From Betaproteobacteria bacterium (GTDB taxonomy: Bacteria > Pseudomonadota > Gammaproteobacteria > Burkholderiales > SG8-41): a stretch of 44,868 bases of DNA. Under the pieces are notes generated by a model. It ran no database searches and was not told the origin of the DNA. It worked only from the letters and a program-made list of their open reading frames with translations. The DNA is taken from the NCBI GenBank assembly GCA_016192825.1, contig JACPTK010000042.1, forward strand, positions 1-44,868. Reading direction: 5' to 3'. The first letter of the stretch is position 1, and every line of letters starts with the position of its first letter. Below are positions 24,491 to 31,738 of the stretch, piece after piece. The translations under genes and the position numbers were made by a program.

Positions 24491-25339
24491 CTAGAACAGG
24501 CTTTCGCTGACATGAATCACGTCATCAGGCTGCACCGGATCGGTCAGCCGCGCGTCGAGCCTCACCACGGTCCCGTCGGGCATCCGGCGGTGGATCTTGA
24601 GGCCGCGCTCGGTGCCGCGCGGCGTCAAGCCGCCGCCCAGGGACAGCGCATGCATTACGGCCATTTCGGGCTCCAGCCGGTAGGCGCCGGCGCGCTGGAC
24701 TTCGCCGTAGATATAGAAAACCGGCGCACGCTGCACGAAAATGGTGTCGCCGCTCTCCACTTCGATGTTCCGCGACAGGTCGCCGCTGCGGTACATCCTG
24801 GGCACGTCGATCTCCAGTTTCGTGATCTTGCCGCCGCGCGTGACCATGACGGTGACGGTGTCGTCCCCAGCGGGGGTGATTCCGCCGGCGAGCGCCAATA
24901 GGTCGGTCAGCTTCGGGTTGATATCGTCGAGCGCGTATCGTCCGGGACGGGCGACGTGGCCGAGCACCGAGACCTGCCGGCTGCGCACCTGCACCACGGA
25001 AACATTCACCTGGGGATTCTTGATGAAGTTGCCCTGCTTCAGTTGCTCGGCGATCCGGGCCCCCGCGCCGGCGGGCGTCAGTCCACCGAGCGTGACCTCG
25101 CCGATCAGCGGAAACACGATCGTGCCCCGCTCGGAGAGGCGCATTTCCGTGGCGAGATCCGGGTTCTGGAAAACCGCTATGCGTATGGTATCGCCGGCGC
25201 CAAGCGTTTCGCGGGAATCGGCGTGACCTTGAACCGTGAACGCCATCAGCGCGACACCGATCAGCGCAGCGAGCCATCCCGCTGCCTTGCGCGCGGGCGC
25301 CGGTCGCTGGAACGATCGTGTTTCGGGCTGGCGGCACAT
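24491..25339 (-). CDS. epsE: Polysaccharide export outer-membrane protein EpsE (Wza-like)
   Basis: A 282-residue exported OPX protein that would form or gate the outer-membrane export channel. A signal segment (GWLAALIGVALMAFTVQGHA) is followed by the Poly_export domain: LGAGDTIRIAVFQNPDLATEMRLSERGTIVFPLIGEVTLGG, then NPQVNVSVVQVRSRQVSVLGHVARPGRYAL (SLBB-type) and a second SLBB-like repeat, VFYIYGEVQRAGAYRLEPEMAVMHALSLGGG. It lacks the lipobox and C-terminal membrane helix of Wza, as in other EpsE proteins. AGGAGG lies just upstream of the ATG at 25339. It directly follows epsD in the same direction. Confidence 0.9.
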   Translation of the reverse strand: MCRQPETRSFQRPAPARKAAGWLAALIGVALMAFTVQGHADSRETLGAGDTIRIAVFQNPDLATEMRLSERGTIVFPLIGEVTLGGLTPAGAGARIAEQLKQGNFIKNPQVNVSVVQVRSRQVSVLGHVARPGRYALDDINPKLTDLLALAGGITPAGDDTVTVMVTRGGKITKLEIDVPRMYRSGDLSRNIEVESGDTIFVQRAPVFYIYGEVQRAGAYRLEPEMAVMHALSLGGGLTPRGTERGLKIHRRMPDGTVVRLDARLTDPVQPDDVIHVSESLF

Positions 25340-25368
25340 GGTGGGTTCCTCCGGGCCGGGGCACGGCG

Positions 25369-26322
25369 CTATCTCAGCCCCGCAACACCCCTTTTGATGT
25401 GTTCGCCACCTTCGTCGCTGCCGCCCGGGTTTGCGCCCGAGGCGGCGGGCTGCCCCGGCCTCGCTGGACCCGGCGCCTTGAACTCGCCGACGTAATCTAT
25501 CCTCGCGTGTTCACGCAGTTTCCTGACCTCGGCCTGGCCGACCTCGATGCGCTTGCGGTTGAGCAGGTAGCGCTCGATGATCGGCATGGCCTGTCGCTCG
25601 CTCAAAGGGGCTTCCCGGGATTGCAGCAGTTGGATGACCGATGCCCCTCGCGGCGCCTGAAGCACGGCGATTTGCCCGGAGCGCATTTCCAACAGCAGGG
25701 GCAGCATGGCCAGGGGGATCTGTTCCGCGGGCCTGCTACCGTAGACCCCGACATGGAACGGCAGTTTGCGGGATTCGAGCCAGGCCCGGACATCATAAAG
25801 GGATTGCGCCCCAGCCACCGCGGCTTTCAGCGCGTCAAACTGTTCCTGCGGCGCGATCACTATGAGCTCGTGCACGCCGTAAATTCGCCGCCGCTCGAAC
25901 AGCGCGGGATTGTCCTTGTAGAATTTTCTGATTTCGTCCTCGCTCTTCGTCTCGGTTGACGCGGCGGTCACGATTCGTTCCACGTAGGCCCGCGCCAGGA
26001 TCCGCCGTCGCGCGCCCTCGATCGCCTGCATGACCCGGGGGTCCCGGTCGAGCTTCGCCTTGACGGCCCTTTGCACCAGGAGCTCCTGGTCGATGATCCG
26101 CTCGAGAGCCTGTGCGGCCGCCTGCCTGGCCTCGCCCGGCGGAATATCGCCGCCGCGCGCGATCGCGTTATTGATCTGATGCACCGAAATTTCGTCGCCG
26201 TTGACCTTCGCGGCGACCTGGCTGGAGGTCTTCTTCACGCCATCCTCGCCGCACGAGGGCACGGCAGCCACGATGGCGATCAGCGCCGACAGGGAAAGCA
26301 GTCTCTTCAGTCTCTTGGCCAT
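25369..26322 (-). CDS. epsD: EpsD family peptidyl-prolyl cis-trans isomerase-like lipoprotein
   Basis: About 317 residues, matching the EpsD family of SurA/parvulin-like proteins in exosortase loci. A signal region (LKRLLSLSALIAIVAAVPSC) ends in VPSC, a plausible lipobox, so it is probably anchored in the periplasm. It has a SurA-N-like helical region (AKVNGDEISVHQINNAIARG) and DQELLVQRAVKAKLDRDPRVM. The region near residue 150-260 (EDEIRKFYKDNPALFERRRIYGVHELIV) corresponds to the degenerate rotamase fold. A Pro/Gly-rich tail ends the protein. The frame is open to 26415, but ATG 26322 begins the signal peptide. It probably aids assembly of export components; isomerase activity is unproven. 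Confidence 0.85.
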   Translation of the reverse strand: MAKRLKRLLSLSALIAIVAAVPSCGEDGVKKTSSQVAAKVNGDEISVHQINNAIARGGDIPPGEARQAAAQALERIIDQELLVQRAVKAKLDRDPRVMQAIEGARRRILARAYVERIVTAASTETKSEDEIRKFYKDNPALFERRRIYGVHELIVIAPQEQFDALKAAVAGAQSLYDVRAWLESRKLPFHVGVYGSRPAEQIPLAMLPLLLEMRSGQIAVLQAPRGASVIQLLQSREAPLSERQAMPIIERYLLNRKRIEVGQAEVRKLREHARIDYVGEFKAPGPARPGQPAASGANPGGSDEGGEHIKRGVAGLR

Positions 26323-26421
26323 GGCTGGTGGGCCTGCACGACGAAAATGGACGGGCTCGAGGATCCTGGGTCCCGACTCTGCAGCGGATTGCCGCCGACG
26401 AATTTCTCGCGTCACGACTTA

Positions 26422-26477
26422 GGATAGTCACGGGACATTTACCGGCGATTTCCGGTCGTGGTCCGAATGGACTATCC
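26422..26477. other. Nested palindrome between the PEP-CTERM gene and epsD
   Basis: Three inverted repeats lie within each other: GGATAGTC (26422-26429) with GACTATCC (26470-26477), GGAC with GTCC inside, and ACCGG/CCGGT (26441-26456) at the centre. The folded transcript would form one long interrupted stem. There is no T-run, so it is not a standard terminator. It may process or attenuate the mRNA between the abundant-product PEP-CTERM gene and the eps operon. Confidence 0.6.
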
Positions 26478-26559
26478 AGAATACAACCGCCTGCGGCCTC
26501 GGTGCTGCGCCCGAAGCAGGCGTCGCCGGGGAAGTGCGCGCTGCGGCCGGCCGCGCCGC

Positions 26560-27102
26560 TCAGCCTGCTGGCCAGCTCGTCTTGCGCCGTGCCATGAACC
26601 CCACGATCACCAGGCCGCTCAGCAGCAGCATCCACTCTGCAGGCTCGGGCACGGCTGCGACGGAAAAGTAAAATCCGCCGCCCAACTCCCCGTCTGCCGT
26701 CCCCGATATCCGCGCGGAAAAGTCGCCCGGATCGAGGTGAGCCTTCAGGTCGATGCGGCTGCCGTCCAACGACCAGTCCGTACCGAGCAGCGTGCCCAGG
26801 GCATCGGAGCCGGAGAACAGCTCGAACTTGAGATCGCTTATATTCGTCAGCCGGGCGTCGAATCCGCTGGGTGTGTACTTGACCGCGCTGCCGGTCAGCG
26901 TCCGGTAGTTCGCGTCGACCGTGAAATTGAAGACGTCCATGAACGAATACGGCAGCGAAACGCCCGACGCGCTGTAGAAATCGGTCCGTTCCGCGACGGT
27001 CGGCGAGAGAGTGCCCAGATCGAACGTTTTGTCGGTGGCATGGGCGGATCCCACGAAACCAGCTGCCGCGACCGCTACCAGCAGATTTTTGATCAGATTC
27101 AT
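26560..27102 (-). CDS. PEP-CTERM sorting domain protein, FxDxF-type
   Basis: A 180-residue exported protein and the likely client of exosortase B. A signal peptide (MNLIKNLLVAVAAAGFVGSAHA) is followed by a beta-rich body containing SFMDVFNFTV, which shows the FxDxF motif seen in one PEP-CTERM family. The C-terminus is a textbook sorting tail: AAVPEPAEWMLLLSGLVIVGF and the basic end MARRK. XrtB would cleave near PEP and pass the protein on. The start has AGGAG five bases before the ATG. A candidate sigma-54 promoter lies about 90 bases upstream. Its function outside the cell is unknown, but such proteins are often EPS-associated. Confidence 0.9.
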   Translation of the reverse strand: MNLIKNLLVAVAAAGFVGSAHATDKTFDLGTLSPTVAERTDFYSASGVSLPYSFMDVFNFTVDANYRTLTGSAVKYTPSGFDARLTNISDLKFELFSGSDALGTLLGTDWSLDGSRIDLKAHLDPGDFSARISGTADGELGGGFYFSVAAVPEPAEWMLLLSGLVIVGFMARRKTSWPAG

Positions 27103-27188
27103 GTTTTCTCCTGACGTGGCGTGAACAGCTGGCCACCTATGCGGGCAAAGCTATCTGCGTCGTATTACAGAGATAAGCCGCGCAGCCT

Positions 27189-27205
27189 GGCAGGGCATGC
27201 GCCAA
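27189..27205 (-). promoter_or_regulatory. Candidate sigma-54 (-24/-12) promoter of the PEP-CTERM gene
   Basis: On the minus strand the sequence TTGGCGCATGCCCTGCC has GG and GC exactly ten bases apart, as in the sigma-54 consensus (TTGGCACG-N4-TTGC). It keeps TTGGC, the following C and TGC, but deviates at several positions. It lies about 85-100 bases upstream of the PEP-CTERM start. Sigma-54 control of PEP-CTERM genes is known in some betaproteobacteria. No enhancer-binding regulator gene is seen in this window. Confidence 0.4.
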
Positions 27206-27281
27206 TAGGACCAGTACCGTTCCAACCCGCATGGAATACGTCACCCACCGGTTGCGCGGTGTGCGCCGGCGGCGTGGTGCC

Positions 27282-29075
27282 TCAACGCAGGTAGGCTTCG
27301 ATCGCGTAGCTCCGCAGCATGCGGTGGCTGTTGAAATAGGCCGCGTTCTTGGCGATTGCGCCCTTCATCACCCTGATCCACTGCGTGCGCTCGCCGTGCC
27401 ACAGGGGCAGCACCACGTCCTCGAGCTTGTGGCAGAGCGACGACGCGTCGCCGCCGTTTTCGGTCTCCCCGTCGCCGCCGATCGACCAGCCGGTGACGCC
27501 CTCGATGCAGCCCTCGATCCACCAGCCGTCGGGCACCGAGAGCTGCGGCACGCCGTTCAAGCTCGCCTTCATGCCGCTCGTGCCGGAAGCCTCCAGCGGG
27601 CGCAAGGGTGTGTTGAGCCAGACGTCGGAACCCGCCACGAGATCGAGCGCGACCGTCATGTCGTAGTCCGGCACGAACGCGGCGCGCACCATCCCGTCGA
27701 GCGTGCGAATGTGGCGGTGGATGTCCTCGATCGCGTACTTGCCGGAGTCGTCGCGCGGGTGCGCCTTGCCGGCAAGCACGAGCTGGAACGGGTGGGAGCG
27801 CGCGATCGCCCGGACCCATTCGATATTGGAGAACAGCAGCTCGGGCCGCTTGTAGGCGGTCATGCGGCGCGCGAAACCGATGATGGGCCACTGCGAGTCG
27901 AGCGCGACGCCGCAGCGCGTTTTCACCCGCTCGATGAGCCTCGCCTTGGCCGCTTCGTGTGCGGCCCAGAGTTCCTCGTCTGCGATCTGGTCGGCGCGGG
28001 CCAGCAGCTGCGGCTCGAGCCACCAGCCCGGCATGTGCTTGTCGTAGAGCGCCGCGAAGCCCGGCGCCGCCCACGTGCGCGGATGCACGCCGTTGGTGAC
28101 TGCGTGCACCTCGCAGCCGGGGAACATCTTGCGCGAGGTTTCCGCGTGCTTTTGCGCGACGCCGTTCACGTAATCGCTCAAGTTCAGCGCAAGCCGCGTC
28201 ATGCAGAGCCGGTCGGGCCCGGCAAGCTCCTTCAGTACGTCGAGCGCGACATACCCGTCCAGCAGCTCCTGCACCAGGCCCCAGTCGAACCGGTCGTGCC
28301 CGGCTTCCACGGGGGTATGGGTGGTGAACCGGCACAGGGCGCGCACTCCCGGCACGTTGTAGCCGGGCGTATCGGAGTGGCGCCGGTCGAACCTGTGGGA
28401 GCAGCGCAGCAGCTCCACGGCGAGCAGCGCGGAGTGCCCCTCGTTCATGTGGTAGCTGCGGATGTGGAAGCCGAGCGCCTGCAGCATGCGCAGTCCGCCC
28501 ACGCCGAGAACGATCTCCTGCTTGAGGCGATACGCCGTGTCACCGCCGTAAAGGTGGTGCGTGATGTCGCGGTCGCGCTCGTCGTTCTCGGGCACGTCGG
28601 TGTCGAGCAGGATCACCGGCACCGTGCCGCCCGTAGCGCTTTTCACGATGTATAGCCAGCCGGCCACCCGTACATCGCGCCCGTTGACCTTGACGACGCT
28701 CTTCGCTTCGATCGGCTCGGCGTGCTGCGCGGGATCCCAGGGAGCGGGATGCTCGATCTGGCGGCCGGCGCCGTCGATCTCCTGCCGGAAATAGCCGCGG
28801 CTGCTCACGAGGGTCACGCCGACGAGCGGGATTCGCAGGTCCGCCGCCGAGCGCAGGGTGTCGCCGGCCAGTATGCCGAGCCCGCCGCTGTAGGTCGGAA
28901 TCTCGGCCGCTAGCGCGATCTCCATGGAAAAATAGGCGATGCGCGGCCGTTCGAGAAACGGCGCGATCAAGAACTCTGCCCCGTCATGGCGCGTGGCGGA
29001 CCGCACGGGCGATTGCTGTCCGGCGTTCCTCTCGGACCGCGTAAAGTTACCCCGGTGATTCGTGCCCCGCTGCAC
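27282..29075 (-). CDS. glgP: Alpha-glucan (glycogen) phosphorylase, short GT35 type
   Basis: Releases glucose-1-phosphate from alpha-1,4-glucans using pyridoxal phosphate. The 597-residue protein is of the short phosphorylase subfamily that lacks most of the long N-terminal domain. Its conserved sequence begins PRIAYFSMEIALAAEIPTYSGGLGILAGDTLRSAADL. Further signatures are YHMNEGHSALLAVELL, TTHTPVEAGHDRF, VTNGVHPRTW, GFARRMTAYKRPELLF, and the cofactor-lysine region TPLRPLEASGTSGMKASLNGVPQLSV (Lys in GMKA). The frame is open from a GTG at 29075, but the first 35-40 residues look unlike the family, so the true start may be a later GTG or TTG. Its product would feed the GlgC-like enzyme at 0.3 kb or EPS sugar nucleotides. 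It is transcribed toward the PEP-CTERM gene, which has its own upstream region. Confidence 0.85.
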   Translation of the reverse strand: MQRGTNHRGNFTRSERNAGQQSPVRSATRHDGAEFLIAPFLERPRIAYFSMEIALAAEIPTYSGGLGILAGDTLRSAADLRIPLVGVTLVSSRGYFRQEIDGAGRQIEHPAPWDPAQHAEPIEAKSVVKVNGRDVRVAGWLYIVKSATGGTVPVILLDTDVPENDERDRDITHHLYGGDTAYRLKQEIVLGVGGLRMLQALGFHIRSYHMNEGHSALLAVELLRCSHRFDRRHSDTPGYNVPGVRALCRFTTHTPVEAGHDRFDWGLVQELLDGYVALDVLKELAGPDRLCMTRLALNLSDYVNGVAQKHAETSRKMFPGCEVHAVTNGVHPRTWAAPGFAALYDKHMPGWWLEPQLLARADQIADEELWAAHEAAKARLIERVKTRCGVALDSQWPIIGFARRMTAYKRPELLFSNIEWVRAIARSHPFQLVLAGKAHPRDDSGKYAIEDIHRHIRTLDGMVRAAFVPDYDMTVALDLVAGSDVWLNTPLRPLEASGTSGMKASLNGVPQLSVPDGWWIEGCIEGVTGWSIGGDGETENGGDASSLCHKLEDVVLPLWHGERTQWIRVMKGAIAKNAAYFNSHRMLRSYAIEAYLR

Positions 29076-29480
29076 GTGTGGGGATCCGATGCCTTCTTGA
29101 GCCGCTACGCTTCGCTCCGCTCACACATGGAGCCTTGCGCCAAACTATCCGCGCTCTATTAAGGAGGTACCCCCCGCGGACCGGCCGAGCATGTTCCAAT
29201 CGGATCAGCCTCTTCTGTGCGCAGCGTGGTACCGATGCCGCGGACAACAAAGTCGAAGCGGGACACGCCGATTGGATCTCGCGCACTGTGCTGCTGCTCG
29301 CGCGGCTGATCGTCATAGGCAAGCTCACATGGCGGCGACCGCAAGCGGCGAGCTACGATTGGGCCTGCGGATCAACGTTCCCGGATGAGCCACCTTGTAG
29401 TCAGGCGATCACTACTGCCGATCGTTGGATCGCTACAAGAAAATCAAGCTTGCGCGATAGCGAAGCGAAACCCGGCCCAC
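29076..29480. other. Intergenic region, no convincing gene
   Basis: Short open frames exist on both strands but have no recognisable family, unusual composition, or matching ribosome binding site. The string AAGGAGG at about 29161-29167 looks like a ribosome binding site but precedes no plausible start at the right distance in a long frame. The leftward promoter of the phosphorylase gene should lie here. The right edge leads into the candidate small RNA. Confidence 0.4.
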
Positions 29481-29486
29481 TATGAT
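29481..29486 (+). promoter_or_regulatory. Possible -10 box of the small RNA
   Basis: TATGAT matches the sigma-70 -10 consensus TATAAT at five of six positions and lies seven bases before the first base of the predicted RNA hairpin. No good -35 hexamer is seen 16-18 bases upstream (TAGCGA is the best-placed), so an activator or an extended interaction would be needed. Confidence 0.4.
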
Positions 29487-29492
29487 CGACCG

Positions 29493-29566
29493 GGTAGATG
29501 TCTGGTATCACTCCCTCCCCTGCATGACATCTACCTGGCCCGGTGCCCCAACGCCGGGCTTTTTTT
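29493..29566 (+). ncRNA. Candidate small regulatory RNA, about 74 nt
   Basis: Downstream of a TATGAT box is a compact two-hairpin transcript with no coding potential. Hairpin 1 has a perfect 10-bp stem, GGTAGATGTC (29493-29502) with GACATCTACC (29526-29535), and a 23-nt loop holding CTCCCTCCCC. Such C-rich loops can pair with GGAG ribosome binding sites, as in several known small RNAs. Hairpin 2, two bases later, is a strong intrinsic terminator. No protein gene precedes the terminator on this strand, which supports a stand-alone RNA. I cannot assign it to a named family. Confidence 0.6.
29538..29566 (+). terminator. Intrinsic terminator of the candidate small RNA
   Basis: The stem GCCCGGTG (29538-29545) pairs with CGCCGGGC (29552-29559), eight base pairs including one G-T pair, around a CCCCAA loop and followed by seven T bases (29560-29566). 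This is the clearest rho-independent terminator in the window. Confidence 0.85.
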
Positions 29567-29665
29567 GTCGGAAACCCGGACGAGCGCGAATCGTGTTCCG
29601 GGTTGCGGCTGCGCGCTCATCAGGAAGACCTGCGTCCGCAGGGGTGCCGTGAACAGGTAACGGCG

Positions 29666-30943
29666 CTAGAACCCGATGCGGGCACTCACGTTCACGATGT
29701 TGAACATGTAATCGCCGAAAGCGACCGTCGAGGAGCGCGTCTCGCGCTGCAAGGCAATCTGCAGCGTGACGGGCCGAACCGGCCGATAAAAAACCATCAC
29801 GGCCGCGGAGCGCACGCGATCGCTCCGGTTCGGCGCCGCCCCCAACGCCAGCGCCGGGTCACTGAGGTAATCCCTCTGGCTGTATTCAAGGGCACCCCTT
29901 ATGACGGTCTTTTCGGTAAGCCTGAGCTCCGGGTGCAGCGCTATGCCCGTGACGAGCACGGACCTCGAGTACAGATCATCAAGCGGGCTGACGTCCCTCT
30001 GGGCGACGGCACTCAGCGAAAGCTTCCCGGTCGGCTTCCAGTCATACGCGGCGTGGACCGTCGCATCCTCGAAGTCGCGCTGAGCAAGCTGCTCGTGGCT
30101 GCGGCTGACCCAGCCGGCTCGCACGCTCGCATGCGAGGCGCCGGTAATAGTCCAGTCGGCGACGACGACGGCCCTTCGCTGCCGGTACGCGTTGTCGAAA
30201 AAGTTCCCCGCTACGGCCTGCCGGTTGGGAAAACGGCCTTCCTCTACCCCCAGGCGGATGCCGACCCGGTTATTGGCCCGCGTGGAATAGCTTGCGGTGA
30301 GATCGGCGCCGTCGATACTGACGTCGTTCACCCGGAACGCCGGGAACGAGCTTGTTTGCCTGATTCTGCTCACTTCCCCCCCGTAGCGCCAGCGCGAGGT
30401 CAACCCGTACTCCGCGTTGAAGAATGCGCGCCGGGTCGTCAGGAAATTGGCCGTGCTGCTCTGGACGCCGCCCTGGGCGTTGGCCAGCGACGCCAACGCA
30501 AGGGCTTCCGTATATCCCAGCTGGCCGCCGAGGTCGCTGCCGATCTGCCACAACCAGGCGGCTCGCCCGTAGTGGCCGTCCGAGCTGAGCGCGGTATACC
30601 GGTTGTAGCGGGTGTTGTTCCACACCCATCCGGCCTGGACGCGCTGCCGGCTCACGGGGACATCGAGGTTGAACCCGAGCGAAGTGGTGTGGTAGGTATC
30701 TCCCTTCGAAGACGTGCCCAGGACGGCCGCCGGATCGCGGGCAGCCGAGAGTCGGAACACGTTGTCGTCGCGGGTGACCATCTGCGCGACGAACAGCTCG
30801 AGCCTGTCGTCCCAGAGAGCGACGGCATCCGTCACCGGCACGAGAACGCCGGCTGCGAGGATCGCCACGCTCAACCCCCGGAGCCACAAGCAAGCACGGC
30901 GTTGCGGCCAATCGGGTATGCGCAAGGGACGCTTGCGCCCCAC
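29666..30943 (-). CDS. epsL: Exosortase B-associated outer-membrane protein EpsL
   Basis: About 425 residues, predicted to be a large outer-membrane beta-barrel for EPS export. A hydrophobic signal region (LWLRGLSVAILAAGVLVPVTDAVA) is followed by LWDDRLELFVAQMVTRDDNVFRLS, then many alternating amphipathic strands of about 10-14 residues (for example RQRVQAGWVWNNTRYNRY, RWRYGGEVSRIRQTSSF, TLQIALQRETRSSTVAF). The protein ends SARIGF with the terminal Phe expected for BAM-inserted barrels. The frame is open to a TTG at 30973, overlapping the CAAX-protease remnant; GTG at 30943, just past that remnant's stop, is my preferred start, though neither has a strong ribosome binding site. Family assignment rests on the N-terminal motif and locus context. 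Confidence 0.8.
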   Translation of the reverse strand: MGRKRPLRIPDWPQRRACLWLRGLSVAILAAGVLVPVTDAVALWDDRLELFVAQMVTRDDNVFRLSAARDPAAVLGTSSKGDTYHTTSLGFNLDVPVSRQRVQAGWVWNNTRYNRYTALSSDGHYGRAAWLWQIGSDLGGQLGYTEALALASLANAQGGVQSSTANFLTTRRAFFNAEYGLTSRWRYGGEVSRIRQTSSFPAFRVNDVSIDGADLTASYSTRANNRVGIRLGVEEGRFPNRQAVAGNFFDNAYRQRRAVVVADWTITGASHASVRAGWVSRSHEQLAQRDFEDATVHAAYDWKPTGKLSLSAVAQRDVSPLDDLYSRSVLVTGIALHPELRLTEKTVIRGALEYSQRDYLSDPALALGAAPNRSDRVRSAAVMVFYRPVRPVTLQIALQRETRSSTVAFGDYMFNIVNVSARIGF

Positions 30944-30944
30944 C

Positions 30945-31265
30945 TCACCATAGGTGCCAGTTTCGTGTGGCAAGTACCCAGATCCCTAGTGCACTGTTGG
31001 TAATCGCATGCGAAGCGATCGGAACCCACAGGTTCCCGGTGCGGACGTACACCCAAGTATACAGAAGGCCCGCGATCAGCCCCGCAAACCAGAGCGAATG
31101 CTCCGATGCGAACAGCACCGCAGTGAGCGCGAAGGCACGCGGACTCGCGCGCCGCGGATCGGCCGCCGGAAACAGGCGAAGGCCATGGCGACGATCACGG
31201 CTCGGTACGCATTCAGCCGGCGCGGTTCCCAAGCGGTATCTTGTCTTGCGGTTTGAGGCATGAGC
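30945..31265 (-). pseudogene. Remnant of a PEP-CTERM-associated CAAX protease-related gene
   Basis: The C-terminal part of a CPBP-family membrane protease is well preserved: LTAVLFASEHSLWFAGLIAGLL, then TWVYVRTGNLWVPIASHAITNSALGIWVLATRNWHLW and a stop. In another frame just upstream is a piece that looks like the N-terminal region (LNAYRAVIVAMAFACFRRPIRGARVRV). The middle, with the essential EExxxR motif, is absent. So an internal deletion with a frame change appears to have destroyed the gene. Intact relatives accompany exosortases in other genomes, and their C-terminus looks like this one. The boundary at 31265 is approximate. Confidence 0.6.
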
Positions 31266-31525
31266 GGGAACGGCGCGAGAAAGATGACGATGTTGGCCTG
31301 GCGGCCACGCTGCGACCGTCCCCGCCAGGCGCCGTGGTGGCCGCGGCAGAAATGCAGGTGGCCCCTTCACCTGGCGGCTCGGGTTCACGCGTGCGCCCCA
31401 TGGGCGCGGTGCCTGCCCGGGAAGGAGGCTGTCCCGCCTTTTACGCCAGCGACCGTTTCGAACGATACGGCGTCAACGTGACGGCATTTCGGGCGTCCGG
31501 ACCACGGCAATGGGTCGAAGGGACT

Positions 31526-31608
31526 AGCAGCCTGTCGGACTTGGTCCCATGAACGGCCGATGTGATCGCATGGGTAGTTGATCCAGGTCAGCGCCGAGCC
31601 GACAGGCT
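31526..31608. repeat. Palindromic repeat, AGCAGCCTG type, with long loop
   Basis: Left arm AGCAGCCTGTCGGAC (31526-31540), right arm CCGACAGGCT (31599-31608). The innermost 10 bp pair perfectly (31529-31538 with 31599-31608) around a 60-base loop. It is the second repeat subtype of the family, and it stands next to a first-subtype copy at 31623-31670. Confidence 0.7.
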
Positions 31609-31622
31609 GAATTGGAGTATTT

Positions 31623-31670
31623 GGCGGTTTTGCGTAAGGAGTTTGTCGGACTGAAGTCCGACAAACTCCT
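31623..31670. repeat. Palindromic repeat, GGAGTTTGTCGGA type, minus orientation
   Basis: The tail GGCGGTTTTGC (31623-31633) is followed by a 34-nt palindrome (31637-31670) whose arms, starting AGGAGTTTGTCGGACT, pair over 16 bp without mismatch. It is the most perfect copy in the window and lies downstream of epsA. Confidence 0.85.
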
Positions 31671-31704
31671 ATAGCGCATATTTTCAGGTTGAGTTTTTTT
31701 GGTA

Positions 31705-31738
31705 AGGATTTCGTCGGGCTTGGGTCCGGCGAAATCCT
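31705..31738 (-). terminator. Hairpin at the epsA stop codon (diverged repeat, possible terminator)
   Basis: A 34-nt inverted repeat, AGGATTTCGTCGG at the left and CCGGCGAAATCCT at the right, starts on the epsA stop codon. In the epsA direction it is followed by TTACC and seven A bases, so it lacks a U-run and is not a classic terminator. It has the same length and core as the palindromic repeats nearby and looks like a diverged copy. Confidence 0.5.

Noticed and set aside
29078-29485. 135-codon open frame between glgP and the small RNA
   Set aside because: No family, odd composition, no matching ribosome binding site.
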